Origin: Bacteroides acidifaciens
Lineage (GTDB): Bacteria; Bacteroidota; Bacteroidia; Bacteroidales; Bacteroidaceae
Direction: 5' to 3'
Assembly (NCBI RefSeq): GCF_024623065.1
Contig: NZ_JANJZR010000008.1
Location: 1 to 64,000 of the forward strand
Length of the DNA: 64,000 nt
The notes below the pieces were generated by a model, which was not told the origin of the DNA, did no database searches, and saw only the letters and a list, made by a program, of their open reading frames with translations. Of the stretch, positions 54,777-63,468 are shown piece by piece; positions within the stretch are counted from its first letter, which is position 1, and every line of letters starts with the position of its first letter. Both the position numbers and the translations under genes were made by a program.

Positions 54777-56183
54777 ATGAAAACATTTAATTATACTACC
54801 CATAGCAAACAGGTGCTCGGAGATATGCATACCCCCGTCAGCATCTACCTGAAAGTGCGCGACATGTATCCACAATCTGCATTAATGGAAAGTTCCGATT
54901 ATCATGCGGGAGAAAACTCTTTATCATTTATAGCCCTTTGCCCGCTGGCAAATATCGGCATAAACAGCGGCATTGTTACAGCCAGTTATCCGGACGGCAG
55001 CCGTGCTGAGGAGCCGTTGGCTAAGACATTCACCGTAGAAAAAGCCATGAACCGCTTTATCAGCCGATTCCAGGTGACCGGAGAATATAAGAATGTATGC
55101 GGGCTCTATGGATATACCACATTCAATGCCGTGAAGTATTTCGAGCATATTCCGGTAAAAGAAAGCCATGACGAACAGAATGACGCACCGGATTTGCTAT
55201 ACATATTATATAAGTATGTCATTGTCTTCAACCACTTCAAGAATGAACTGACATTAGTCGAGATGTCGGCTGAGGGAGAAGAGAGCGGTCTGCCGGAACT
55301 GGAAGCAGCCATCGAAAACAGGAATTATGCTTCTTACAATTTCTCGGTGACTGGCCCCGTCACCAGTCCTATCACGGACGAAGAACATAAAGCGAATGTC
55401 TGTAAAGGAATTGCCCACTGTATGCGTGGAGATGTTTTTCAAATCGTACTCTCCAGAAGATTTATCCAACCTTATGCCGGAGATGATTTCAAAGTTTACC
55501 GGGCACTACGCAGCATTAATCCTTCTCCTTATCTTTTCTATTTCGACTTCGGCGGATACCGCATTTTCGGCTCTTCACCGGAGACGCACTGCAAGATTGA
55601 AGACGGACATGCGTATATCGACCCGATTGCGGGAACTACCCGCCGCAGCGGAGACATCGTGAAAGACCGTGAGCTGGCTGAAGCATTGCTTGCCGACCCC
55701 AAAGAGAATGCCGAACACGTAATGCTGGTAGACCTCGCAAGAAATGACCTTTCCCGCAATTGCCATGACGTACGGGTGGTATTCTACAAAGAGCCGCAAT
55801 ATTATAGTCATGTCATCCATCTGGTAAGCCGTGTCAGTGGTGTGTTAAATGAAGGAGCGGATAAGATAAAGACATTTATCGACACTTTCCCCGCCGGCAC
55901 ATTAAGCGGCGCACCGAAAGTACGCGCCATGCAGCTAATCAGTGAAATCGAGCCCCACAACCGCGGAGCGTATGGCGGTTGCATCGGTTTTATCGGATTG
56001 AACGGTGAATTAAACCAAGCCATCACCATCCGTACGTTTGTAAGCCGCAACAATGAATTATGGTTCCAGGCGGGGGGCGGTATCGTGGCACACAGTCAGG
56101 AAGAACACGAATTGCAAGAGGTGAATAATAAGCTGGGAGCGTTGAAAAAAGCAATTGATTTGGCTGTAAAATTAAAGAACTAG
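54777..56183 (+). CDS. trpE: Anthranilate synthase component I
   Basis: Makes anthranilate from chorismate using ammonia supplied by TrpG. The 468-residue protein has the tryptophan feedback site LMESSDYHAGENSLSF near residue 37, the chorismate-binding core FQIVLSRRFIQPY, SINPSPYLFYFDFGG and PIAGTTRRSGD, and GTLSGAPKVRAMQLI near the end. Feedback inhibition by tryptophan is expected from the intact LLES-type motif. It follows trpB by 48 bases. Confidence 0.95.
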   Translation: MKTFNYTTHSKQVLGDMHTPVSIYLKVRDMYPQSALMESSDYHAGENSLSFIALCPLANIGINSGIVTASYPDGSRAEEPLAKTFTVEKAMNRFISRFQVTGEYKNVCGLYGYTTFNAVKYFEHIPVKESHDEQNDAPDLLYILYKYVIVFNHFKNELTLVEMSAEGEESGLPELEAAIENRNYASYNFSVTGPVTSPITDEEHKANVCKGIAHCMRGDVFQIVLSRRFIQPYAGDDFKVYRALRSINPSPYLFYFDFGGYRIFGSSPETHCKIEDGHAYIDPIAGTTRRSGDIVKDRELAEALLADPKENAEHVMLVDLARNDLSRNCHDVRVVFYKEPQYYSHVIHLVSRVSGVLNEGADKIKTFIDTFPAGTLSGAPKVRAMQLISEIEPHNRGAYGGCIGFIGLNGELNQAITIRTFVSRNNELWFQAGGGIVAHSQEEHELQEVNNKLGALKKAIDLAVKLKN

Positions 56184-56247
56184 GCGGGAAACAAAAACAA
56201 CAATTGAGAAACAATTGAAACAACAATTTTACAAAGACAATAAAGAA

Positions 56248-56814
56248 ATGAAAATATTACTTTTAGATAACTATGACTCTTTCACCTATAACTTGCTGCA
56301 CGCAGTGAAAGAATTGGGGGCTACGGATATAGAAGTAGTCCGTAATGACCAGATAGAACTTGATGATGTAGAACGGTTCGATAAAATCATCCTGTCTCCC
56401 GGACCGGGTATCCCCGAAGAAGCGGGATTGCTATTACCCATTATAAAAAAGTATGCTCCTACCAAAAGTATTCTGGGTGTCTGTTTAGGACATCAAGCTA
56501 TCGGTGAGGCTTTCGGAGCACGTTTGGAAAATCTGAAAGAAGTATATCACGGAGTGCAGACTCCGGTCAGTATCCTTAGTCACGATATACTCTTTGAGGG
56601 ATTGGGAAAGGAAATTCCCGTCGGACGATACCACTCCTGGGTAGTAAGCCGGGACGGTTTTCCCGACTGCCTCGAAATAACGGCAGAAAGCAAGGAAGGA
56701 CAAATCATGGCATTGCGCCATAAAACTTATGATGTACATGGCATTCAGTTCCATCCCGAATCCGTATTAACTCCGCAAGGAAAAGAAATTATCAGAAACT
56801 TCTTAAACGATTAA
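56248..56814 (+). CDS. trpG: Anthranilate synthase component II (glutamine amidotransferase)
   Basis: Class I glutamine amidotransferase of 188 residues that feeds ammonia to TrpE. The start at 56248 (MKILLLDNYDSFTYNLLHAV) is the family N-terminus; the open frame to 56215 adds eleven residues outside it. The catalytic triad is in GVCLGHQAIGEAFG (Cys) and HGIQFHPESVLTPQG (His, Glu). It is separate from TrpD, unlike the fused E. coli TrpGD. Confidence 0.95.
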   Translation: MKILLLDNYDSFTYNLLHAVKELGATDIEVVRNDQIELDDVERFDKIILSPGPGIPEEAGLLLPIIKKYAPTKSILGVCLGHQAIGEAFGARLENLKEVYHGVQTPVSILSHDILFEGLGKEIPVGRYHSWVVSRDGFPDCLEITAESKEGQIMALRHKTYDVHGIQFHPESVLTPQGKEIIRNFLND

Positions 56815-56818
56815 AGTT

Positions 56819-57814
56819 ATGAAACAGATTCTATACCAACTTTTCGAGCATCAATATCTGGGACGAGATGAGGCGCGTACTATTTTGCAAAACATCGCAC
56901 AAGGAAAATACAATGATGTACAGGTGGCATCGCTAATCACTGTCTTCCTGATGCGCAACATTTCCGTTGAGGAATTATGCGGTTTCCGCGATGCATTGCT
57001 TGAGATGCGTGTTCCGGTAGATTTGAGCGAGTTCGCCCCGATAGATATTGTAGGAACCGGCGGTGACGGGAAAAATACGTTCAACATTTCTACGGCTTCC
57101 TGCTTTACCGTTGCCGGAGCAGGTTTTCCGGTAATAAAACACGGTAATTATGGGGCAACATCAGTCAGTGGCGCCAGCAATGTGATGGAACAGCATGGTG
57201 TGAAGTTCACCAGTGATGTCAATCAACTCCGTCGTAGCATGGAACAATGCAATATCGCCTATCTGCATGCCCCCTTATTCAATCCGGCCTTGAAAGCGGT
57301 CGCTCCGGTTCGCAAAGGACTTGCCGTACGTACTTTCTTCAATATGCTCGGTCCGTTGGTGAATCCGGCATTGCCGGCTTATCAGCTTTTAGGAGTTTAT
57401 AATCTCCCGCTACTGCGTCTCTATACCTATACTTATCAGGAAAGTAAGACGAAATTTGCGGTCGTTCATAGTTTGGACGGATATGATGAAATCTCCCTGA
57501 CTAATGAATTTAAAGTGGCAACCAGTGCCAACGAAAAGATTTATACTCCCGAAAGCCTCGGATTCTCCCGTTATAAAGATACCGATTTGGACGGCGGACA
57601 AACACCGGAAGATGCCGCTAAAATCTTTGATAATATCATGAATAACACAGCGAGCGAAGCCCAGAAGAATGTAGTGGTTGTCAACTCTGCTTTTGCCATT
57701 CATGTAGTTTGTCCGGAGAAAACAATTGAAGAATGCATCGCCCTGGCTAAAGAATCGCTGGAAAGCGGACGGGCATTGGCTACTTTGAAGAAATTCATTG
57801 AATTAAACAATTAA
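56819..57814 (+). CDS. trpD: Anthranilate phosphoribosyltransferase
   Basis: Transfers phosphoribose from PRPP to anthranilate. The 331-residue protein carries the PRPP-binding motif VGTGGDGKNTFNISTA, KHGNYGATSVSGASNVME and RTFFNMLGPLVNPALP, all conserved in TrpD. It starts four bases after trpG and ends two bases before trpC, so translation is tightly coupled. Confidence 0.95.
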   Translation: MKQILYQLFEHQYLGRDEARTILQNIAQGKYNDVQVASLITVFLMRNISVEELCGFRDALLEMRVPVDLSEFAPIDIVGTGGDGKNTFNISTASCFTVAGAGFPVIKHGNYGATSVSGASNVMEQHGVKFTSDVNQLRRSMEQCNIAYLHAPLFNPALKAVAPVRKGLAVRTFFNMLGPLVNPALPAYQLLGVYNLPLLRLYTYTYQESKTKFAVVHSLDGYDEISLTNEFKVATSANEKIYTPESLGFSRYKDTDLDGGQTPEDAAKIFDNIMNNTASEAQKNVVVVNSAFAIHVVCPEKTIEECIALAKESLESGRALATLKKFIELNN

Positions 57815-57816
57815 AT

Positions 57817-58599
57817 ATGAAAGATATATTATCCAAAATTATAGCCAACAAACGATTTGAAGTCGATCTGCAAAAGCAGGCTATTTCTATCGAACAGTTA
57901 CAAGAAGGCATCAGCGAAGCTCCGGCTATCCGTTCCATGAAACAAGCACTGGCTTCTTCAATGTCAGGTGTGATAGCCGAGTTCAAACGGCGTTCACCAT
58001 CCAAAGGATGGATAAAGCAGGGAGCACTTCCGGAAGAGGTTGTCCCATCCTATGTGAAAGCAGGCGCTTCCGCCCTCTCTATTCTCACTGACGAGAAGTT
58101 TTTCGGCGGGAGCCTGAAAGATATTCGCACTGCACGTCCTTTGACAGAGATTCCTATTCTCAGAAAGGATTTCATCATTGACGAATACCAGCTTTACCAA
58201 GCAAAAATCGTCGGCGCGGATGCTGTGCTCCTTATCGCGGCAGCACTAGAACCGGAAAAATGCAATGAACTCACAGAGAAAGCCCATTCTTTGGGTTTGG
58301 AAGTTTTGCTGGAGATTCACAGTGCTGACGAATTGGACTATATTAATAAGGAAACAGATATGATAGGAATCAACAACCGCCATTTAGGGACTTTCTTCAC
58401 CGATGTAGAAAACTCTTTCCGATTGGCAGGGCAACTTCCCCAGGACGCTGTATTGGTATCCGAAAGCGGCATCTCCAGTCCTGAAACCGTCAAGCGTCTT
58501 CGGGCAGCCGGATTCCGAGGCTTCCTGATTGGTGAAACATTTATGAAAACCGAGCAACCGGGAGAAACTTTACAGTATTTCCTACAAGCAATACAATAA
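57817..58599 (+). CDS. trpC: Indole-3-glycerol-phosphate synthase
   Basis: Closes the indole ring to give indole-3-glycerol phosphate. The 260-residue TIM-barrel protein has VIAEFKRRSPSKGWI with the catalytic Glu and Lys, SILTDEKFFGGSLKDI, PILRKDFIIDEYQLYQAK and VSESGISSPETVKRL. It is a single-domain enzyme, not fused to TrpF. It begins two bases after trpD. Confidence 0.95.
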   Translation: MKDILSKIIANKRFEVDLQKQAISIEQLQEGISEAPAIRSMKQALASSMSGVIAEFKRRSPSKGWIKQGALPEEVVPSYVKAGASALSILTDEKFFGGSLKDIRTARPLTEIPILRKDFIIDEYQLYQAKIVGADAVLLIAAALEPEKCNELTEKAHSLGLEVLLEIHSADELDYINKETDMIGINNRHLGTFFTDVENSFRLAGQLPQDAVLVSESGISSPETVKRLRAAGFRGFLIGETFMKTEQPGETLQYFLQAIQ

Positions 58600-58625
58600 A
58601 CTAAATATTCAAAACGGACAGCCCT

Positions 58626-59249
58626 ATGATCAACGGAAAAATTATCAAAGTATGCGGTATGTGTGAAGCTGAAAACATACGGGACGTAGAATCTCTTGAA
58701 GGGATTGATATGCTGGGATTTATCTTTTACCCCAAATCTCCCCGATATGTCTACGAGCTTCCGGCTTATCTCCCTATCCATACCCGACGTGTCGGAGTCT
58801 TTGTGAATGAAGACAAACAGGTAGTCAGCATGTTTGCGGATCGCTTCGGACTGGACTATGTGCAACTACACGGGAATGAATCTCCGGAATACTGCCGGTC
58901 ACTGCACACTGCGGGATTGAAAATCATCAAAGCCTTTTCAGTAGCCCGTCCCAAGGATTTAACCAAAGTATATGAATATGAAAAGGTATGCAAGCTGTTC
59001 CTGTTCGATACCAAATGCGAGCAATATGGCGGTTCGGGCAACCGGTTCGACTGGAACATCCTACATACATATAACGGACATGTGCCTTTTCTGCTAAGCG
59101 GTGGCATCAACCCTTACAGTGCCAATGCGCTGAAAGAATTCAAGCACCCCCGCCTTGCCGGATACGACCTCAACAGCCGTTTTGAATTTACACCGGGAAA
59201 GAAAGATCCGGAACGCATCCAGACCTTCCTGAATGAATTAAAATCATAA
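58626..59249 (+). CDS. trpF: Phosphoribosylanthranilate isomerase
   Basis: Isomerises phosphoribosylanthranilate to the ketose form. The 207-residue TIM barrel has the catalytic Cys in KVCGMCEAENI, GFIFYPKSPRYV, YVQLHGNESPEYC and a C-terminal LSGGINPYSA phosphate-binding loop. It replaces the separate trpF that other bacteria fuse to trpC. It lies between trpC and trpA in the operon. Confidence 0.93.
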   Translation: MINGKIIKVCGMCEAENIRDVESLEGIDMLGFIFYPKSPRYVYELPAYLPIHTRRVGVFVNEDKQVVSMFADRFGLDYVQLHGNESPEYCRSLHTAGLKIIKAFSVARPKDLTKVYEYEKVCKLFLFDTKCEQYGGSGNRFDWNILHTYNGHVPFLLSGGINPYSANALKEFKHPRLAGYDLNSRFEFTPGKKDPERIQTFLNELKS

Positions 59250-59268
59250 TTTTAAGATTCCAATAATC

Positions 59269-60042
59269 ATGAATAGAATTAATCAACTTTTCAATAGCAA
59301 TAAGAAAGATATATTATCCGTTTATTTCTGTGCCGGCGATCCTACGTTAGACGGTACTGCCAATGTAATCCGTACACTCGAAAAGCACGGAGTCAGTATG
59401 ATTGAAATCGGGCTCCCCTTCAGCGATCCGATGGCAGACGGCATCGTCATTCAGAATGCGGCTACCCGGGCGTTGCGCAACGGCATGTCCCTGAAACTTC
59501 TTTTTGAACAATTGCGCGACATTCGCAAAGATGTGAGTATACCACTTGTATTTATGGGATACTTGAATCCAATCATGCAGTTCGGATTTGAGAACTTCTG
59601 CCGTCAATGCGTGGAATGTGGTATTGACGGAGTTATCATCCCCGATCTTCCTTTCCGTGATTATCAGGAACAATACCGTATCATCGCCGAACGCTACAAC
59701 ATCAAAGTCGTCATGCTTATCACACCGGAAACCAGCGAAGAACGGGTACGTGAAATTGACGGACATACAGACGGTTTCATCTATATGGTTTCGTCTGCAG
59801 CAACCACCGGGGCACAGCAGGACTTCGACGAACAGAAACGGTCTTACTTCAAGAAGATAGAAGATATGCATCTGGATAATCCGCTGATGGTAGGATTCGG
59901 AATCTCTAACAAAGCGACTTTTCAAGCAGCTTGCGAACATGCTTCGGGAGCAATTATAGGCAGCAAATTTGTCACTTTACTTGAAGAAGAAAAAGAACCG
60001 GAAAAAGCCATCCTCAAATTGAAGGAAGCACTGAAAAAATAA
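59269..60042 (+). CDS. trpA: Tryptophan synthase alpha subunit
   Basis: Cleaves indole-3-glycerol phosphate to indole and glyceraldehyde-3-phosphate, passing indole to TrpB. The 257-residue TIM barrel has the catalytic Glu in MIEIGLPFSDPMADG, the Asp in DGVIIPDLPF, and the flexible loop region SSAATTGAQQDF (normally SRxGVTG). It is last in the operon, far from trpB, which is at the front. A hairpin follows at 60053. Confidence 0.94.
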   Translation: MNRINQLFNSNKKDILSVYFCAGDPTLDGTANVIRTLEKHGVSMIEIGLPFSDPMADGIVIQNAATRALRNGMSLKLLFEQLRDIRKDVSIPLVFMGYLNPIMQFGFENFCRQCVECGIDGVIIPDLPFRDYQEQYRIIAERYNIKVVMLITPETSEERVREIDGHTDGFIYMVSSAATTGAQQDFDEQKRSYFKKIEDMHLDNPLMVGFGISNKATFQAACEHASGAIIGSKFVTLLEEEKEPEKAILKLKEALKK

Positions 60043-60052
60043 AGATAGCGGC

Positions 60053-60120
60053 AGTAAGTAGCTAAAGTAACCAGGCTGGAAGTCATCCTATAGCCCCGGG
60101 AACTTGAACTACTTACTTTT
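60053..60120 (+). terminator. Hairpin after trpA
   Basis: AGTAAGTAG (60053-60061) pairs with CTACTTACT (60109-60117), with a smaller inner structure, and ends in TTT. It lies 11 bases past the trpA stop and is the probable end of the trp operon. Confidence 0.6.
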
Positions 60121-60245
60121 AAAGATGCAAGAACTCTTTCTTTTAAATTGTCGGTTATTCCCGTATAAATATTCAGATTTACAACATTTTTGCACAAACT
60201 GCAAACAAATTCATCATTTACTATTCATAATTTGTAATTAATCGG

Positions 60246-60253
60246 TATCTTTG
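60246..60253 (+). promoter_or_regulatory. -7 box of the asparaginase promoter
   Basis: TATCTTTG, with a predicted start near 60260, only about 16 bases before the start codon. No good -33 box is seen. Confidence 0.5.
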
Positions 60254-60275
60254 TCAGCGTTTTAACAGAAATTCA

Positions 60276-61322
60276 ATGATTATGAAAGTAGATACTCCTT
60301 CTGTTTTGCTAATTTACACGGGTGGAACTATCGGAATGATAGAAAATCCTGAAACGGGTGCTTTAGAGAACTTCAATTTCGACCATCTGCTCAAGCATGT
60401 TCCTGAGCTGAAAAGATTCAATTACCGCATCTCTTCCTATCAATTCGAGCCACCTCTCGACTCTTCGGATATGGAGCCTGCTTATTGGGCAAAACTGGTA
60501 AAGATTATCAATTATAATTACGAGCATTTTGATGGCTTCGTCATTCTTCACGGGACAGATACCATGGCTTACACTGCTTCCGCTTTAAGCTTTATGCTCG
60601 AAAACCTGAGCAAACCTGTTATCCTCACCGGTTCGCAGCTTCCTATCGGAACTTTACGGACGGATGGAAAAGAAAATCTGATTACCGCTATTGAAATCGC
60701 CGCCGCCAAGAACCCGGATGGAACAGCTATTGTTCCTGAAGTATGTATATTCTTCGAGAATCACTTGATGCGCGGCAACCGCACCACAAAAATCAACGCG
60801 GAAAACTTCAACGCATTCCGATCTTTCAACTACCCGCCGTTGGCGCGCGTAGGTATTCATATCAAATACGAACCTAACCTTATCCGTAAACCTGACCCTA
60901 GCAAACCGCTAAAACCACATTATCTGTTTGATACGAATGTGGTCATACTGACGCTTTTTCCCGGCATTCAGGAGAGCATCGTGACCTCGCTCCTGCATGT
61001 TCCCGGACTGAAGGCAGTGGTCATGAAGACCTTCGGTTCAGGAAACGCACCGCAAAAAGAATGGTTTATCCGCCAATTAAAGGAAGCTACCGAACGAGGG
61101 ATTATCATAGTCAACATCACCCAATGTGCTTCGGGAGCCGTGGAAATGGGACGCTACGAGACGGGGATGCATCTTCTGGAAGCCGGAGTTATCAGTGGAT
61201 ACGACAGCACTCCCGAATGTGCTATTACCAAATTAATGTTTTTACTAGGACATGGATTATCCAATCAGGATATCCGGTACAAAATGAACTCCTGTCTAAT
61301 AGGAGAAATCACCAAACTCTGA
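60276..61322 (+). CDS. ansA: Type I (cytoplasmic) L-asparaginase
   Basis: Hydrolyses asparagine to aspartate and ammonia. The 348-residue protein has the catalytic Thr in IYTGGTIGMIENPETGAL and the second motif LHGTDTMAYTASALSFM. No signal peptide is present, fitting the cytoplasmic low-affinity class of E. coli AnsA (338 residues). A second start two codons on (60282) is also possible. It balances the asnB gene in the same window. Confidence 0.92.
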   Translation: MIMKVDTPSVLLIYTGGTIGMIENPETGALENFNFDHLLKHVPELKRFNYRISSYQFEPPLDSSDMEPAYWAKLVKIINYNYEHFDGFVILHGTDTMAYTASALSFMLENLSKPVILTGSQLPIGTLRTDGKENLITAIEIAAAKNPDGTAIVPEVCIFFENHLMRGNRTTKINAENFNAFRSFNYPPLARVGIHIKYEPNLIRKPDPSKPLKPHYLFDTNVVILTLFPGIQESIVTSLLHVPGLKAVVMKTFGSGNAPQKEWFIRQLKEATERGIIIVNITQCASGAVEMGRYETGMHLLEAGVISGYDSTPECAITKLMFLLGHGLSNQDIRYKMNSCLIGEITKL

Positions 61323-61346
61323 TAAGATACAAATATATTCATTATA

Positions 61347-61404
61347 ATCCCTTATTTCTTCGACTTACAGATTCCTGTAGAAGAGAAGATTAAGGGATTT
61401 CTCA
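61347..61404 (+). terminator. Hairpin after ansA
   Basis: AATCCCTTA (61347-61355) pairs with TAAGGGATT (61392-61400), with inner complementary segments, 25 bases past the stop codon and followed by TTCTC. Confidence 0.55.
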
Positions 61405-61465
61405 TTTCATTTGCACAGAGTTTCAACCAATCTCGAAAGAACTGATATAGAACCAAACCGGAAGT

Positions 61466-61800
61466 GTGTATTTATTTGAAGACTAATGGCCGATATACGG
61501 AGATTATGATATGAATGACGTCGTTCTCCTGATTATCAAAGAAAGATTTCCATCAACAAAGATAACAAGACACAAGAATTCAAACTAAGCCTTGACTTGT
61601 CTGCCGCCTGAGCTACCAAGAATATCGGAGTTGCCATAGGACTCAATCACAATTATCAAGCTCCATATGTGCGGGATGCCCTGCTAAAATCATCAAGACA
61701 TACAATTTTGAAACAAAAGAATGGAGAAAAGTAGAAAAAGCCTCTATCAGTAACTATAAATAATGAGAATAACTGCGTAATATACCTCATATAGGTGATT
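61466..61800 (+). pseudogene. Remnant of an LruC-domain (DUF4842-like) protein gene
   Basis: One frame reads YLFED-stop-WPIYGDYDMNDVV, matching the FED-WP-GDYDMND calcium-binding-like motif of LruC-domain proteins. After a frame change it continues QEFKLSLDLSAA-stop-ATKNIGVAIGLNHNYQ, also family-like. At least two stops and one frameshift interrupt it. The start and the C-terminus are missing. Intact relatives are secreted proteins of unknown function in Bacteroides. Confidence 0.5.
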
Positions 61801-61932
61801 GTGGCACATACTGAAACACACTATCTTTGCAGTATCAGAATTGAATTAATTAGTCATAATTTTATTACGTAGCCACATTTAAGTAAAATGAAATAGAGTC
61901 CTGCCGAAGCGATTTCGTCGGGATTTTGTTTT
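61799..61932 (+). ncRNA. Possible short RNA: promoter and terminator without a gene
   Basis: TTG (61799-61801) and TATCTTTG (61822-61829) form a promoter. The transcript would start near 61836 and end about 95 bases later at a hairpin TCCTGCCGAA/TTCGTCGGGA followed by TTTTGTTTTT. No frame of note lies inside. It ends directly at the MITE-like element. Confidence 0.45.
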
Positions 61933-61935
61933 TAA

Positions 61936-62473
61936 GAGCCTGTTTAAATTTTCCTGAGATTATGTTAGATAGGCTTTACCGACCTGTTTTTATTCGTCAC
62001 ATAGTCTCCGTCATGCTCCTCACAACAACAGAAAATATACTCGAAAGCAACTCTCAAAACTGTGTCGGGCAAAACTCGGAGCAGGATCTTAATAACCCAC
62101 TTTTCATTCATTAATAGAAAAGTTCTCTTTCATTAATTGTAAACTTCTTATTATCAGCATGTAAACTTATTTTTCGTTAACCGTAATCTATAAACGCAAG
62201 CTTCGTTTATAAAAACAAAGGCTTTGATTATAAAAACGAAGCTTGCAATTATATAATCAAAGCTTGCGTTTATAGTTTGCATCGAATGAAAAGAAAGTTT
62301 CCTTCCTGTCCGAAGGAACTTTATACTTAATGGGCGGGAAGTTTTCTATTAATAGCCAAGAGCGCAACTGTTAATATCCCTTCCGCCAACTACAGACGGA
62401 CGCGACAAGAAGAGCCGGGGTAAGTTAAAATATCAGCTATAAAATTATGACTGAAGAGAATTTAAACAGGCTC
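61936..62473. mobile_element. MITE-like element, 538 bp, with 18-bp terminal inverted repeats
   Basis: The left end GAGCCTGTTTAAATTTTC and the right end GAGAATTTAAACAGGCTC are complementary except for one base. TAA flanks both sides as a possible target duplication. There is no transposase frame. The middle (62188-62275) is packed with nested palindromes, including CTATAAACGCAAGCTT and its perfect complement. This is a non-autonomous element or a stripped insertion sequence. Confidence 0.6.
62188..62275. repeat. Nested palindromes inside the MITE-like element
   Basis: CTATAAACGCAAGCTT (62188-62203) pairs with AAGCTTGCGTTTATAG (62260-62275). GCAAGCTTCGTTT and AAACGAAGCTTGC, and CTTTGATTATA and TATAATCAAAG, form alternative arms. 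The sequence can fold in several competing ways. Confidence 0.7.
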
Positions 62474-62578
62474 TAAATGATATTCTATAATCCCGACAAG
62501 ACCAGGATATGTATACGCAGGTTTATTTCAAAATAAAAAAACGAGTCAATTCCTTTATGGAACCACCCGCCTCACATC

Positions 62579-62605
62579 AGAAAAGCCTTAAAGGCTTTTC
62601 TTTTC
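62579..62605 (+). terminator. Intrinsic terminator hairpin
   Basis: AGAAAAGCCTT pairs with AAGGCTTTTCT and is followed by TTTC. No plus-strand gene precedes it closely, so it may end read-through transcription or belong to the RNA predicted on the other strand. Confidence 0.5.
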
Positions 62606-62795
62606 ATTACCTCCTTTTCCTGAAAACCAATCTTCTTTGTACCCTAAAATGTCTTACCTATTGTTATCCTTTTACCTTCCATTAAAAACTTTCCTATTGA
62701 ACTAAAAACTTTAATACCTTAAATTTATTGTCTTATCTAATACCTTCATATTTTCTTTTACCTTATAAACTAATAGCAATTTCCCAATTGCCCTG

Positions 62796-62826
62796 CAAAG
62801 GTACGAATAAATTCCGTGTGCGCAAA
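62796..62826 (-). promoter_or_regulatory. Minus-strand promoter with no downstream gene
   Basis: On the minus strand TTTG (62826-62823), exactly 19 bases, then TACCTTTG (62803-62796) form a full Bacteroides promoter. It fires leftward into a stretch without a protein gene and would give an RNA from about 62789, with a T-run end near 62535. Confidence 0.55.
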
Positions 62827-62856
62827 CGGTTTTATATTTAATAACATTTCATCAGA

Positions 62857-63468
62857 CTATAAGCCCTTCACATCACTCAGCGTAACCAGTTTATTTACAA
62901 TAGCATAAATAGTCAGACCGGCTGCACTATGTATTTGCAATTTTTTACTAATATTTCTCCTGTGAGTGATGACTGTATGAATAGACAAAAACAGCTTTTC
63001 TGCAATTTCCTTATTCGTCATTCCTTTCACCACACAAATTACAATTTCTTTCTCCCGTTGGCTGAGTGCATCCTGACTATCTGTTTCTTCTTCCTGAGAA
63101 ACCATATCCAGCAAACCTGCAATCTTCTTGGAAAGAATTTCCAAATCGTCAAAGATAGAAATAGACTCATCGTACTTGCCCAACAAAGAAGCATCTACAA
63201 AAGAAGTGACCAAAGCTATCACACGTATTATTTTACCAGACGTTTCTTCCCGGAACTTAGCTACATCGAAATAATCACCGAAAGCCGGATTGACAATCAG
63301 CATGTCAGGACATTGCGTCCGGACACAATCATGCAACGCCTCAACGGACAACAATTCTATGGGTTGCATCTTCACATTAGAAAGACGTTTCAAGGCGGCA
63401 GTCAATCCACCACGAATAATCACAGAGTTCTCTGCAATCGCTATCCGAACAACTTCGTTATTTTTCAT
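62857..63468 (-). CDS. LuxR-type response regulator with a degenerate receiver domain
   Basis: A 203-residue regulator. The C-terminal LuxR helix-turn-helix (about residues 133-198) reads LSQREKEIVICVVKGMTNKE and continues with AEKLFLSIHTVITHRRNI, a good DNA-binding match. The N-terminal receiver-like domain lacks the phosphorylation residues: the acidic pair after the first strand is EN (IAENSV), and the acceptor Asp position is Asn60 (LIVNPAF). It is therefore unlikely to be activated by a kinase. Its start overlaps the stop of the upstream hemerythrin gene by 11 bases, so they are co-translated and may form a metal/redox- or nitrosative-stress module, which is inference. Confidence 0.8.
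   Translation of the reverse strand: MKNNEVVRIAIAENSVIIRGGLTAALKRLSNVKMQPIELLSVEALHDCVRTQCPDMLIVNPAFGDYFDVAKFREETSGKIIRVIALVTSFVDASLLGKYDESISIFDDLEILSKKIAGLLDMVSQEEETDSQDALSQREKEIVICVVKGMTNKEIAEKLFLSIHTVITHRRNISKKLQIHSAAGLTIYAIVNKLVTLSDVKGL

Larger units (their letters stand above)
61323..62856. other. 1.5-kb gene-poor region with decayed and mobile sequence
   Basis: No intact protein gene fits. In order it holds the ansA terminator, a broken LruC-domain gene (61466-61800), a promoter with a short terminated transcript (61799-61932), a MITE-like element (61936-62473), a hairpin (62579-62605) and a minus-strand promoter (62796-62826) for a possible RNA. Confidence 0.65.

Noticed and set aside
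61926..62114. 62-codon frame across the left end of the MITE-like element
   Set aside because: It begins outside the element, crosses the terminal repeat and has no family or codon bias; likely chance.
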